Assembly: GCA_019187225.1 (NCBI GenBank)
Contig: JABAQQ010000014.1
Location: forward strand, 62,001-126,000
Length of the DNA: 64,000 nt
From: Saprospiraceae bacterium
GTDB taxonomy: Bacteria; Bacteroidota; Bacteroidia; Chitinophagales; Saprospiraceae
Direction: 5' to 3'
Position numbers and translations under genes: made by a program. This document shows positions 42,013 through 51,823 of this stretch, piece by piece (the stretch's first letter is position 1; each line of letters opens with the position of its first letter). Under the pieces are notes generated by a model. It searched no databases. It was given only the letters and a program-made list of their open reading frames with translations, and had not been told where the DNA came from.

Positions 42013-44868
42013 TTATTGTACAATGATCTTCTTCCGCACCATTCCATTTTCATCGGCCAGTTCCAGCCAGTACATCCCTGCTGGCAGAGAAGAAATATCG
42101 CTTTGAAAAACCGTTTTTCCGGATGGCAAACTCATATGACGCGTCTGCAAGCCGGCGCCCGTTGCGTTTTTAATTGAGATGGATACAACGCCGCCCCGGA
42201 ATGCATCTATTTCCACATTGACCAGACCGGTGGCCGGGTTCGGAAATATCCGCAGGGTCTCCGCCCATTCCGGCGAAGCGGCATTCAGCGTGGAATCTAC
42301 CACAGCTGTCACCGGTACACGGTCGCTGGTGCACTCGATTCCATAAAAATCCACTTCCCAGTTGTAGAAGTAGTAGTACCGCTCGATGCCGAAATTGGAA
42401 TTTTTGATACTCACTACATTCGGTATCACGTAGGGATATGCAACCCCCTGGGTGCTGCGCCGCAACTGTGGCCCCAAGGTGCCGAGCGTGGCTTCATTGA
42501 ACGATTCGTCGGTTATCAGCACCAGATCGGTGCCCACCGGCACGTCGAAATCAAGTCCTATGACAGTCGTACCGGCGGGGATATTCACCGTAATTGTTTG
42601 CAAAACCGCGCCGTCGCTGTTGCGCAGGTCAATTTTTCGTTCGGCAGTCGTATTGGCATATACTTTCACTTTAGCGAGCCGGAAAGGGCTGAAGCAATCG
42701 AAAATAATAGCGCCGTTGAATTGGGGGTCGCCAAAGGGCGTGCCCTGATGGTCCACCATTCCGGCAAACTGATTGGGCTGATCGTAGTTTGTCACATTGG
42801 ACACCCAATAGGTGGTACTTTCGTCGAGTGGAGGGGTGAGGAAGTTATTACCCGTAAAAAGCAGGTTGCCGCCAACTGCTTCGTCGTACCAATTAATTTG
42901 AGTACCCGTTGCAGAAAGCAGCGCCGTTTGCGCGGGCGCTATGGTATCGCTTGTCGCAACCGGCAAGGGATTGCCGAGGACTTCGACGGTCAATGGCGCC
43001 GAAGTAAACGGCGCGCACAACCCTTGCGCAGTAACAGTGTAAACACCGGACTGCGTCACCGTAATGCTTTGCGTGGTGTCGCCTGTACTCCAGTTGAATG
43101 CAAATGCTGGAGACGACGTCAGTGTCACCGCTTCCCCCTCACAAAAAACTGTATCGCCGGACGCAGTAATGGTCGGCACCTGAACGGGGTCGGTAATAAC
43201 GGCGACGGCATTTGAAACTGCCGTGCAGCCTTCATCCGTCGTGACCGTGACGGTATAATTGCCGGCGGTTTTCGCAACGACGGAAGCCGTCGTCTCGCCC
43301 GTACTCCAGAGATAAGCGTTAAAAGGTTCCGTCACACTGAGCAGTACGCTGTCGCCGGAACAAAAGGTTGCGGGGCCATTGGCCATTGCGGTCACCTGCG
43401 GCACGATACAACCGCCTTCTTCCATTGTAATATATTGATTTACAGAAGGCTGATGCAGCACATCCACTATACCGGAAGGCCAGAATACTTTCACGGAATC
43501 CACGGCTGCAACTTGTCCCATACCGAAGTGTATTTGCATCGAGTTCATGATGCCGTAACTCTCCCCGGACCGCACCTCGCGGGTCTGAATTCCGAGGGCA
43601 CTGTACAACTGCACTTTAGCACCCACGCCATTGCGGTTGCTTTGCACACCGCGCAAGTTGAGGCCGAAAAAATGGTTATCATTACCGTTGTTCATCCACA
43701 GCGCATCGGGTACATTACTCGGGTCGGTAAAAATTTCGGCGTATCCTGCATATATATCCTGGAAACCGTCGTGGTTGAGGTCACCTATGGCAAAGGATTC
43801 GATTGGGTTGTTGTCGAAAAGGTCTTCCACGATGGAAAACGTTTTGTCGCCGTTGTTGCGCAGCAGAAAGTGGTCTGTGCCCGCCACGAGAATATCCACA
43901 AAACCGTCGTTGTCGAAATCGCGAAAAACGCCCTGGATCGGCAAACCGGTGATCTCGTTGAATATACCCGCTGCAATGGAAATATCGGTAAAATAGCCCG
44001 TTCCGTCGTTCTCCAAAAGTTGGCTCGAAACGTCGTGATTGGTAATAAAACAATCGAAATCGCCGTCATTGTCTATATCGCCGAAATCGGCCGTCCAGCT
44101 TTGTGCGCCGATGCGCAGACCCGAAGCGTTGGAGGTATCCTGCTTATAAGTGCCGTTGCCGTTGTTCAGGAACAATTGATTGATGCGCCGTCCGTCCGTG
44201 GGATCGCTGACGCCCGAACGGCATTTGGCAATGTACAGGTCGAGGTCGCCATCGTTGTCCACATCACTCCAAACCGAACCGTAATTGCCGGAGTTGTCTG
44301 ATGGCGGCACGGTAGACAGGTTGATCCAACCCGGTTGCAGTACCAGATTACCCGCGCCGTCATTTCCGAATATGCGCGCGGCGCCATCATCGTGGCACAC
44401 AAAGGCATCGAGCCAGCCGTCGTTGTTGATATCGGCAAAATTGACGCATTGCGTAAAAGTGCCCGGTTCGTCGAGAATATCAATGACATAAGCCGTACCC
44501 TCGTCATTGGCCATCGCCAGTTTAATATCGTCATAAGCGCCTCCTGTCAGAACGTCGGGGAAACCATTGTTGTCCACGTCGGCGGCACACATGCCCCACT
44601 GACTACCGTCGGGCAAGGGCCCTACGGTCATGTGTGCGAACGGCTGATCTGGAGCGGTCTGGTATTCAACGGCCAGTTGAAATCCCTGGTTCATCCGGGC
44701 GATGTCATCCAATCCGTCGCCGTTCATGTCGAGTACGGCAATGGCTACCCCGCTGAAATGATTGGCCGGCGTGAGCAGACCGGTCTTTTTGACAAATTGG
44801 ATCTGTGCCTGAATAGCGCCGGTAAACAAGAAAAATGCGGCCGAAAGCAGAAGTAATTGTTTTTTCAT
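42013..44868 (-). CDS. FG-GAP/VCBS repeat protein with ASPIC/UnbV domain, Ig-like modules and T9SS sorting domain
   Basis: 951 aa with signal peptide MKKQLLLLSAAFFLFTGAIQAQ. The N-terminal half (about 20-420) is a beta-propeller of VCBS/FG-GAP repeats with Ca-binding loops such as DMNGDGLDD, DVDNDGDLD, DIDNDGDFD, DFDNDGFVD and DLNHDGFQD. An ASPIC/UnbV module (about 430-510; NRNGVGAKVQLYSA, REVRSGESYG, VFWPSGIVD) follows. Then come Ig-like/SprB-like modules with LWSTGETT and a C-terminal type A sorting signal starting RIFPNPATGLVNVEI. It is a T9SS-exported surface protein, ligand unknown. I take the ATG at 44868; the longer frame has no signal peptide. Confidence 0.9.
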   Translation of the reverse strand: MKKQLLLLSAAFFLFTGAIQAQIQFVKKTGLLTPANHFSGVAIAVLDMNGDGLDDIARMNQGFQLAVEYQTAPDQPFAHMTVGPLPDGSQWGMCAADVDNNGFPDVLTGGAYDDIKLAMANDEGTAYVIDILDEPGTFTQCVNFADINNDGWLDAFVCHDDGAARIFGNDGAGNLVLQPGWINLSTVPPSDNSGNYGSVWSDVDNDGDLDLYIAKCRSGVSDPTDGRRINQLFLNNGNGTYKQDTSNASGLRIGAQSWTADFGDIDNDGDFDCFITNHDVSSQLLENDGTGYFTDISIAAGIFNEITGLPIQGVFRDFDNDGFVDILVAGTDHFLLRNNGDKTFSIVEDLFDNNPIESFAIGDLNHDGFQDIYAGYAEIFTDPSNVPDALWMNNGNDNHFFGLNLRGVQSNRNGVGAKVQLYSALGIQTREVRSGESYGIMNSMQIHFGMGQVAAVDSVKVFWPSGIVDVLHQPSVNQYITMEEGGCIVPQVTAMANGPATFCSGDSVLLSVTEPFNAYLWSTGETTASVVAKTAGNYTVTVTTDEGCTAVSNAVAVITDPVQVPTITASGDTVFCEGEAVTLTSSPAFAFNWSTGDTTQSITVTQSGVYTVTAQGLCAPFTSAPLTVEVLGNPLPVATSDTIAPAQTALLSATGTQINWYDEAVGGNLLFTGNNFLTPPLDESTTYWVSNVTNYDQPNQFAGMVDHQGTPFGDPQFNGAIIFDCFSPFRLAKVKVYANTTAERKIDLRNSDGAVLQTITVNIPAGTTVIGLDFDVPVGTDLVLITDESFNEATLGTLGPQLRRSTQGVAYPYVIPNVVSIKNSNFGIERYYYFYNWEVDFYGIECTSDRVPVTAVVDSTLNAASPEWAETLRIFPNPATGLVNVEIDAFRGGVVSISIKNATGAGLQTRHMSLPSGKTVFQSDISSLPAGMYWLELADENGMVRKKIIVQ

Positions 44869-44969
44869 TTTCAAGGTATTACAAAGGAATTTTGAAAAAC
44901 GACAGGAAAGGTAGCGGGAAACGTTCAATCCGGAAAAACAGAGCAGGGGCATTGGCAAATTGCCGACAG

Positions 44970-45018
44970 ATTGCGGATTTTTGATTGCGGATTTCGGATT
45001 TCGGATTGCCGATTTCGG
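44970..45018 (+). repeat. heptanucleotide array, ATTNCGG family (seven units)
   Basis: Seven consecutive 7-bp units: ATTGCGG, ATTTTTG, ATTGCGG, ATTTCGG, ATTTCGG, ATTGCCG, ATTTCGG. The same family is found around the era start (3334-3470). No inverted arm is evident here. Confidence 0.85.
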
Positions 45019-45100
45019 TTAGAGACAAATGAAGAATATACTATTCAAGGAAACATTTTCCAACAGCGTTCGTAAAAGGATACATTCATGGCTTGAAGAG

Positions 45101-45135
45101 AAAACCCGCTACCTGAATGCAGGGGCGGGTTTTTT
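45101..45135. terminator. intrinsic terminator, usable on both strands
   Basis: AAAACCCGC and GCGGGTTTTTT form the stem around TACCTGAATGCAGGG. It lies just after the stop of the COX3 gene (minus strand), where CCCGCCCC...GCGGGTTTT can terminate that transcript. Confidence 0.75.
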
Positions 45136-45138
45136 CAT

Positions 45139-45750
45139 TCAAATGAGGTAGTTGATTCCAAAAAATAACACCAGGTAGATCCACAGGCCGTCGAGGAAAT
45201 GCCAGTAGATCGTGAGCAGACGCAGTTTGAGCCGCTTTTCGGGGTCGGAGAAATAGACCAGAACAGTAACAGGATCCACCATGCGTTTTTTGGCGGTATT
45301 ATAAAAAAATATCAGGAATGGCAGACCGACAATGACGTGAGCGAGATGGACGAACGAAATGACATAGAGATATTGTACGGTGGTCGCAGAATTATCGAGG
45401 CGTACATTTTTCTGAAAAAGCCACCACCATGCCACCGTTTGCATGACCATAAAAAACAGGGAAAGCCAGATGGTATATTTCAGGTTTTGCTGGTATCCGA
45501 TCGTATCGTCGTTCAGATAGCAGCGTTTGGCGCGTATCATTGTCCTGCTGCTGCCGAGCAAGACCAAAGTATTGAAAATAAACAGGATGGGAATCTCTAC
45601 CGGCGGCACGTCCATCGTAACCCGTGTATAGATATACGCCGCTGTCAATGCCAGAAAAAGTGCTGAAAGGCCAAACAACAGGATGAACAGCATCAGGTTT
45701 TTGGGGTGAAAAAGAAACTCGTCTTGTTGTTGTGTCTGGTTCTGATCCAT
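45139..45750 (-). CDS. cytochrome c oxidase subunit III (heme-copper oxidase)
   Basis: 203 aa with five transmembrane helices and a Gln-rich cytosolic start (MDQNQTQQQDEF). Typical COX3 features are HPKNLMLFILLFGLSALFLALT, the conserved FVHLAHVIVGLPFL and the final YWHFLDGLWIYLVLFFGINY. This is the short five-helix form. It structurally supports subunit I in proton-pumping oxidases. The other cox genes are not next to it, so this may be a separate copy. It follows the DMT permease gene by three bases on the same strand. Confidence 0.92.
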   Translation of the reverse strand: MDQNQTQQQDEFLFHPKNLMLFILLFGLSALFLALTAAYIYTRVTMDVPPVEIPILFIFNTLVLLGSSRTMIRAKRCYLNDDTIGYQQNLKYTIWLSLFFMVMQTVAWWWLFQKNVRLDNSATTVQYLYVISFVHLAHVIVGLPFLIFFYNTAKKRMVDPVTVLVYFSDPEKRLKLRLLTIYWHFLDGLWIYLVLFFGINYLI

Positions 45751-45753
45751 TTC

Positions 45754-46671
45754 TTAAAGCGATATTAAGCCGATGGCCGCCACTGCCAGCGCGATGCCGA
45801 ACCAATTGTAGCGCGACAGCCGTTCGTGAAACAGCCAGACGGCTCCAATGGTTGTGGTAAAAATGATCGCTACATTGACGACAGGAAAAAAGGACGATCC
45901 TTCCATCCCGCTTCCCAAAGCCATGCGTAAAAACAGCATACTGCCGTAGTTGGGAATGCCGAGAACAATGCCTGCCGCTACATTGCGCCAGGAAAAAATC
46001 ATGCGCTTGCCCAACCAGCCTGCCGCAGTAATCATAAATCCCAATGTGCCCGCTGTGCCAAACACATTACAAATAAATACCGGATCATTAGGGTCGGCCA
46101 ATGCCTCTTTTTGCACCCGGAGGAGCAATATCTCCAGAATACCTGCCAGCAACCAGGTGAGGATGGGAATCCAAATCAGCAGGCGCCTCTTTTGCACAAC
46201 CGGCTTTTGTTCGCCCGGCTTTTCTGCAGTATCAGTCACGGGCATCAGCGCTCCATTCGCTTGTGAAGGCCAGTTCACCAGGACGATAGAAGCCAGCGCC
46301 AGCATAAATCCGGCAATTTTACCCGCACTTGCTGACTCATTGTAAAACAAAATGGCAAACGGCACCGTCAACAGAATGGACATCCGCTGCATGATCTGGC
46401 TGACCGTTACACCGAAAAACTGCACCGTCAGCGCGGCGAAATTGAATCCGCTGACGAATACCAGCCCCAATACCAAGGCGAACGGGAACCAGGGTTTTCC
46501 GGTATTGGAAGCCGCAATCGGGAAGTATCCCAGGTGCAGCCAGCCGCAGCATACACAGGTAAAATAATTGAAAACAATGGCTTGAAATCCGTCTATCCCG
46601 AAGCGCGGAAAAAGTTTGAAAATGAAGCCTAGCAGCACCGAACAAACGACCGCCAGCAGTAAATAGAGCAT
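45754..46671 (-). CDS. EamA/DMT-superfamily transporter
   Basis: 305 aa with about ten transmembrane helices in two EamA-like halves. FGVTVSQIMQRMSILLTVPFAILFYNE closes the first half and SSFFPVVNVAIIFTTTIGAVWLFHERLSRYNWFGIALAVAAI the second, the signature FxxE/HERL segment. Loops between the halves are hydrophilic. Such proteins move metabolites or drugs; the substrate is unknown. The ATG at 46671 is 20 bp from a TACTTTTG promoter box, and the gene is divergent from the sortilin-like protein gene. Confidence 0.85.
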   Translation of the reverse strand: MLYLLLAVVCSVLLGFIFKLFPRFGIDGFQAIVFNYFTCVCCGWLHLGYFPIAASNTGKPWFPFALVLGLVFVSGFNFAALTVQFFGVTVSQIMQRMSILLTVPFAILFYNESASAGKIAGFMLALASIVLVNWPSQANGALMPVTDTAEKPGEQKPVVQKRRLLIWIPILTWLLAGILEILLLRVQKEALADPNDPVFICNVFGTAGTLGFMITAAGWLGKRMIFSWRNVAAGIVLGIPNYGSMLFLRMALGSGMEGSSFFPVVNVAIIFTTTIGAVWLFHERLSRYNWFGIALAVAAIGLISL

Positions 46672-46690
46672 GGTTTGATATTTGAGTGGG

Positions 46691-46721
46691 CAAAAGTAAG
46701 AAGCATCTTCACTTACATTTG
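46691..46721. promoter_or_regulatory. back-to-back promoter boxes for the DMT and sortilin-like genes
   Basis: On the minus strand TACTTTTG (46698-46691) faces the DMT gene; on the plus strand TACATTTG (46714-46721) faces the large secreted protein. Both are perfect TAnnTTTG boxes. They are 15 bp apart, so the two transcripts share a narrow divergent promoter region. Confidence 0.65.
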
Positions 46722-46750
46722 CGAACAAGTTTTTTTCAAAAACCGGCGCC

Positions 46751-49700
46751 ATGCAACAAATTCACTGGTTTATTCTCGCCCTGCTGAGCATTCTTTCCTG
46801 CCAACCAACCGCCACTGTTAAAAAGGACAAGTTGGCCGAAAAGGCCGAGCCCAATGAAATGTTCTCGTTTCAACGCTCCTATCCCGATCGCGATTTTGAC
46901 TGGAAAGGCTGGCGAAAAGCCATTGTAGCCGCCCGGAACGAAGCGATTTCCGTACAGGAACGCAGCGTTTCCGGATGCAGTGGCAATGCTTCCGACTGGA
47001 CGCAGCAGGGCCCGGGAAACATAGGCGGCCGCGTCAACACCCTGGCTGTAAAACCAGACGACGAAAATATTGTCCTGGCAGGTTTTTCCGCCGGCGGGAT
47101 TTTCAAAACCACCGACGGCGGTATTAACTGGTATCCCGTGTTCGACGATCACATCGAACTCTCTATCGGCGACATCGTTTTCGACCCCACGAATCCGAAC
47201 ATCGTTTATGCCGGCACAGGCGATCCCAACATGCCCTCGATCGTGTTCAATGGCGACGGTATTTTTAAAAGCACCGATGCGGGGGAGAGCTGGCAATACG
47301 CGGGACTTTCGCAACAGGGCATCGTATCCAAAATCCAGATTGACCCGCTGAACCCTCAAAATATTTATGCCGCCACCATGGGCAACCCCTACGTACGCGA
47401 TAGCGAACGCGGCATTTACAAAAGCAGCGACGGCGGCGCGACATGGCAACAGGTATTGTTCGTCAGCAACCAGGCCGGCGCGAGCGATCTCGTGATCAAT
47501 CCCTCCAATCCGCAGGTTTTGTACGCCTCCTTTTGGGATCGCATCCGCAGCAATACCGAATCCATCATATACGGTCCACACGCCCGCATTTACAAAACGA
47601 CCGACGGCGGCGCGACGTGGACGCAACTCGGAGGAGGTCTTCCCACCGGCATCATGGGCCGTACAGGTCTGGCCATGTCCGCACAAAACCCGGACAAACT
47701 ATACGCGGTGTTTATTGATTCGCTTTCCACACCCGGCGGCCTGTACAAAACCACCGACGGCGGCACAACCTGGAGTTCTGTGGACATCAATGCCCTCGAA
47801 GACAAATGCGGCGACTTCGGCTGGTATTTCGGTAAAATCGCCTTGAACCCTTCCAATGATGAAGAAATTTACTTCCACGCCATTATAATGTGGCGCAAAG
47901 CAGCGGGCACCAATACCTGGCTGACTGCATCCGGCGGACACGCCGACAGCCACGACCTGGTCATCCTGCCTTCCGGAAAGCGGTACTGGGCCAACGACGG
48001 TGGCGTATACCGCAAGGAAGCCAACTCCAACATCTGGACGCGGTGCAAAAACCTGCCGACCACGCAATTCTATCACACCACCTACAACCCCCACACGCCC
48101 GATATTTACTGGGCCGGTGCTCAGGACAATGGCATCAAAAAAGGGAACGCTGCAGGCTTCAACGACTGGGCCAATGTCTATCCTGCCGACGGATTTCGCT
48201 GCGGGTTCCATCCGACCGACCCCAACACCTATTGGGTGGAAATTCAAAACGGCGCCATCATGAAAACGACCGACGGCGGCGCAACCTGGCTGATCGGGCA
48301 ATCATGTCTCGGCACCAGCGACCGCTGCAACTGGGATACGCCTTATTTTATCAGTGCCCACAACCCAGACATTCAGTATGCCGCAACCTACCGCGTTTAT
48401 AATTCCTCCAGCGGTACAGCCTGGTCGCCCATCTCAACCGACCTGACCGACGGCATCATTTACGGCCCCCGTTTTCACACCGTCTCCTGCCTGAATGAAT
48501 CGCTGGTATTGGCAGCCAAACTCCTCGCCGGCACCAGCGACGGCAATGTATGGCGCCGGGAACCTACCGGCGGGTGGGTCAATATCACAGGCAATTTGCC
48601 GGATCGCTACGTGACTTCGGTGCACGGGTCCACTACCCTGCCCCATCGCTTGTTCGTCACCCATTCCGGCTTCCGCAACAACGAATATATCCCGCACGTG
48701 CACCGCAGCGACGACAATGGCCAAACCTGGCTCGACATATCCGGCAACCTGCCACAGATACCGGTGAACGACCTCCTGATAATGCCGGGACACGCCGACA
48801 GCATCCTTTTTGCCGCCACTGATGCGGGGGTATATTTCACCCGGAATCGTGGCACAACATGGGGACGTTTGGGCGGCAATATGCCATTTATTCCGGTTTT
48901 CGACCTGGAGCACAATCCCGTGCGCAAGGAACTGATGGCCGCTACCTATGCCCGGGGGCTATGGACTTTCCCGCTCGATTCAGTTTTTGCGCAACAAAAT
49001 GCTGTAACCGTGAATGTGAGTGGCGGCATCAAAACGGAAAGCGGCACAGGCGTCGGCAATGTTACTGTCAGCGGCCAGACAAGCGGCTCCGATGGGGCGT
49101 ATCTCATTCCAGGCATTCCCGGATGCCAGACAATCACGCTCGCCCCTTACCGCAACGACAATCCGCTCAATGGTGTCAGTACGTACGACCTGGTGTTGAT
49201 CTCCAAACACATTCTCGGCATCGAAACGCTCGGTTCGCCTTACAAAATGATCGCCGCCGACGCCAATAAAAGTAATTCGATCACGACATTCGACATCGTG
49301 GCCATACGGAAAGTCATTCTGGGTATAGACACCGCTTTTGCAGGGAATACTTCCTGGCGGTTTATACCCGTTGACTTTTTATTTCCGAATCCTGTCAATC
49401 CGTTCGAGACATTTTTCCCGGAAAGCCGCGATGTTTCGTTACAGGACACTCCCCTCAGTGGACTCGACTTTACCGCAGTCAAGGTAGGGGATGTAAACGG
49501 TTCGGCTAATCCAGTTAAGGAAATTTCGGCTGAGGAACGGAACATAAAAAACTGGCCAATTTTTATGCAAGATGTTGATTTTGAAAGCGGTGAAAAAGCG
49601 ACTGCGACATTCCAGGCAGGGTTAACCGACCTTGCCGGCGCTCAATTCTCGCTTCAATTCGACCCGGAACAATTGAAATTTGAAAGAATTGAACCGCTTT

Positions 49701-50233
49701 TACCCGGTCTGTCGGCAGATAATTTTGGCATCAACCGCACCGCCAGCGGCGTCCTGACGGTATGTTTTGAAAATCCGGCGGCCTTCAAACCGGCGATTGA
49801 GGCGTCTTCAACCCGACCGCTTTTCCGCATCATTTTCAAGGCGAAAAGCAGCGGCAGTCTGCAAACCTGTGTGCAAGTTACCGAAATACCGACTCCGGCT
49901 TTTGCATTCCGGTCGAACGGTACGCTCCTCAAACCGGTATTGCATACAAGTTCCGGCATGTCAGCAACTGTGCAAGTCTGGCCGAACCCATTCGGGCAAT
50001 CCGGCGTTAGGCTGCGAATGGTTGAAAGCGACGGAACACCCTGGAGTGAGCCGGTCCATTCGACGTTTACCATCCAAATCTTTGACAACCGGGGGAAATT
50101 GATCCATCAGAAGAATACCGCCGAGGCAGGAACGGCCTTTTTACCGGCTGATATATTCCCGATTCCGGGGACCTATTTTTACAAAATTAGCGGGGAGAAA
50201 ATCCGGGTCGGAAAATTGGTTTTTGTTCCATGA
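46751..50233 (+). CDS. secreted BNR/sortilin-repeat protein with dockerin-like and cohesin-like modules and T9SS sorting domain
   Basis: 1160 aa. The signal resembles a lipoprotein signal (FILALLSILSC). Residues about 80-740 are BNR/Asp-box repeats (GIFKTTDGGINW, IYKSSDGGATW, IYKTTDGGATW, LYKTTDGGTTW, IMKTTDGGATW, HRSDDNGQTW), forming one or two beta-propellers as in sortilin-type VPS10 domains. Residues about 800-863 look like a dockerin with two Ca-binding half-repeats (STYDLVLISKHILGI and TTFDIVAIRKVILGI, preceded by NDNPLNG and DANKSNS). Residues about 935-1050 resemble a cohesin (ATFQAGLTDLAGAQFSLQFDP, LFRIIFKAKSSG). The C-terminus (VWPNPFGQSGV to KLVFVP) is a sorting signal. Function unknown; surface glycan or protein binding is plausible. 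Confidence 0.87.
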   Translation: MQQIHWFILALLSILSCQPTATVKKDKLAEKAEPNEMFSFQRSYPDRDFDWKGWRKAIVAARNEAISVQERSVSGCSGNASDWTQQGPGNIGGRVNTLAVKPDDENIVLAGFSAGGIFKTTDGGINWYPVFDDHIELSIGDIVFDPTNPNIVYAGTGDPNMPSIVFNGDGIFKSTDAGESWQYAGLSQQGIVSKIQIDPLNPQNIYAATMGNPYVRDSERGIYKSSDGGATWQQVLFVSNQAGASDLVINPSNPQVLYASFWDRIRSNTESIIYGPHARIYKTTDGGATWTQLGGGLPTGIMGRTGLAMSAQNPDKLYAVFIDSLSTPGGLYKTTDGGTTWSSVDINALEDKCGDFGWYFGKIALNPSNDEEIYFHAIIMWRKAAGTNTWLTASGGHADSHDLVILPSGKRYWANDGGVYRKEANSNIWTRCKNLPTTQFYHTTYNPHTPDIYWAGAQDNGIKKGNAAGFNDWANVYPADGFRCGFHPTDPNTYWVEIQNGAIMKTTDGGATWLIGQSCLGTSDRCNWDTPYFISAHNPDIQYAATYRVYNSSSGTAWSPISTDLTDGIIYGPRFHTVSCLNESLVLAAKLLAGTSDGNVWRREPTGGWVNITGNLPDRYVTSVHGSTTLPHRLFVTHSGFRNNEYIPHVHRSDDNGQTWLDISGNLPQIPVNDLLIMPGHADSILFAATDAGVYFTRNRGTTWGRLGGNMPFIPVFDLEHNPVRKELMAATYARGLWTFPLDSVFAQQNAVTVNVSGGIKTESGTGVGNVTVSGQTSGSDGAYLIPGIPGCQTITLAPYRNDNPLNGVSTYDLVLISKHILGIETLGSPYKMIAADANKSNSITTFDIVAIRKVILGIDTAFAGNTSWRFIPVDFLFPNPVNPFETFFPESRDVSLQDTPLSGLDFTAVKVGDVNGSANPVKEISAEERNIKNWPIFMQDVDFESGEKATATFQAGLTDLAGAQFSLQFDPEQLKFERIEPLLPGLSADNFGINRTASGVLTVCFENPAAFKPAIEASSTRPLFRIIFKAKSSGSLQTCVQVTEIPTPAFAFRSNGTLLKPVLHTSSGMSATVQVWPNPFGQSGVRLRMVESDGTPWSEPVHSTFTIQIFDNRGKLIHQKNTAEAGTAFLPADIFPIPGTYFYKISGEKIRVGKLVFVP

Positions 50234-50269
50234 ATCTGACATTTTGTCATTCCCAATTCCAAAAAGCCG

Positions 50270-50277
50270 TATCTTTG
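50270..50277 (+). promoter_or_regulatory. TATCTTTG promoter box for miaB
   Basis: A perfect TAnnTTTG box 80 bp before the ATG at 50357. It gives a 5' UTR of about 73 nt that contains the inverted-repeat hairpin 50287-50352. Confidence 0.65.
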
Positions 50278-50286
50278 CGGCTTCTT

Positions 50287-50352
50287 GTACACCGGAACGC
50301 CGTTCCGGCATAAATTCTTACCAAAACGAGCCGGAACAGCGTTCCGGTGTAC
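50287..50352 (+). repeat. inverted repeat of CCGGAACGCCGTTCCGG palindromes in the miaB leader
   Basis: Arms 50287-50309 and 50330-50352 (GTACACCGGAAC...) pair with one mismatch, and each arm is itself a short palindrome around CCGGAACG/CGTTCCGG. The element almost reaches the miaB start codon (5 bp), so it could influence translation. Confidence 0.8.
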
Positions 50353-50356
50353 CGAT

Positions 50357-51790
50357 ATGTACGACAGCAACCCTACATTGGAAGGCATCAAAACGATGGA
50401 TGAAGCGAAGCAAGGCAGCGTTTTGTTCAAAGAACACTGGCAGGATACGGCTGCTCCGGGCGGGCGCAGGTTTTATATCGAGAGCTACGGCTGTCAGATG
50501 AATTTCAGCGACTCCGAGATCGTGGCCAGCATCCTCCACGATGTGGGCTACTCCCCTACCCGCAATGTGGAGGAAAGCGACCTCATTCTGATTAATACCT
50601 GCTCCATCCGAGAGAAGGCCGAAGAGACCGTGCGCAAACGCCTGCGTTTCTTCGAGAGCATTAAAACCCAGCGCCCCGGCACGGTAGTCGGAGTGTTGGG
50701 TTGTATGGCCGAGCGACTGAAAAAGAAATTCCTGGAGGAGGAAAAACTCGTTGACATTGTGGTCGGCCCGGACGCCTACCGCGACCTGCCCAACCTTATC
50801 GGCGGCGCGGAAGACGGCAACCGCATGGTGAATGTGCTGCTCAGCCGCGAAGAAACCTACGCCGATATCAGCCCCGTGCGTTTGGAATCGAACGGCATCA
50901 CGGCCTTTATTTCCATCATGCGCGGCTGCGACAACATGTGCTCATTCTGTGTCGTGCCCTTCACCCGGGGGCGCGAACGCTCGCGCGACCCGTTCAGTAT
51001 CCTCGCGGAAGCGACGAATCTGTTTGAAAAAGGCTACCGCGAAGTAACGCTGCTGGGACAAAATGTGGACTCCTACAAGTGGGAAAATCCGGAGACGGGT
51101 GAGCGCGTCAACTTCGCCAACCTGCTGGAAATGACGGCTTTAGTGCATCCTGATCTGCGCGTGCGCTTCAGCACCAGTCACCCCAAGGACATGACCGACG
51201 AGGTGCTGCACGTGATGGCTAAATACGAGAATATCTGCAAGTACATTCACCTGCCGGTTCAGTCGGGCAACAGCCGTGTGCTCGAAATAATGAACCGCAC
51301 GTACGACCGGCCCTGGTACGAAGACCGCATCCGCGCCATCCGCCGCATCCTGCCCGACGCAGCGGTATCGAGCGATATCATCACGGGTTTTTGCTCCGAG
51401 ACGGAGGAGGAACATCAGGACACGCTCGACATCGTGGATTGGGCGAACTTCTCCATGTCGTATATGTTTTTTTATTCCGAACGCCCCGGCACCCTCGCCG
51501 CCCGCAAGTACGCCGACGACATCCCGGAAGAAGTGAAAAAACGACGGCTCAATGAGGTGATCCGGGTGCAAAACGCCGTATCGCTGCGCCACAACCAGGC
51601 CGACATCGGCAAGACGTTCAAGGTGCTCATCGAAGGAAATTCCCGCAAATCCGACCTGGACTTCTGCGGACGCAACAGCCAGAATAAAATGGTGGTGTTC
51701 CCGAAAAAAGAGGGATTGAAGCCGGGGGATTATGTGATGGTGCGGGTGAAGGAGGCGACAAGCGCGACGTTGCTGGGGGAGATTGTGTAA
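50357..51790 (+). CDS. miaB: tRNA-2-methylthio-N6-dimethylallyladenosine synthase MiaB
   Basis: 477 aa. Radical-SAM methylthiotransferase that modifies A37 of tRNAs reading UNN codons. The N-terminal UPF0004 domain holds the Cys ligands of the auxiliary cluster ([33 protein letters not shown]). The radical-SAM motif is [23 protein letters not shown] (CxxxCxxC, about residue 190). A C-terminal TRAM domain starts about residue 415 ([11 protein letters not shown]). The open frame starts at 50285, inside the repeat; the ATG at 50357 is preferred because the hairpin and promoter precede it. Confidence 0.97.
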   Translation: MYDSNPTLEGIKTMDEAKQGSVLFKEHWQDTAAPGGRRFYIESYGCQMNFSDSEIVASILHDVGYSPTRNVEESDLILINTCSIREKAEETVRKRLRFFESIKTQRPGTVVGVLGCMAERLKKKFLEEEKLVDIVVGPDAYRDLPNLIGGAEDGNRMVNVLLSREETYADISPVRLESNGITAFISIMRGCDNMCSFCVVPFTRGRERSRDPFSILAEATNLFEKGYREVTLLGQNVDSYKWENPETGERVNFANLLEMTALVHPDLRVRFSTSHPKDMTDEVLHVMAKYENICKYIHLPVQSGNSRVLEIMNRTYDRPWYEDRIRAIRRILPDAAVSSDIITGFCSETEEEHQDTLDIVDWANFSMSYMFFYSERPGTLAARKYADDIPEEVKKRRLNEVIRVQNAVSLRHNQADIGKTFKVLIEGNSRKSDLDFCGRNSQNKMVVFPKKEGLKPGDYVMVRVKEATSATLLGEIV

Positions 51791-51823
51791 GCCAAATTTT
51801 TCAAATCAATTTTAGCCTCATTT

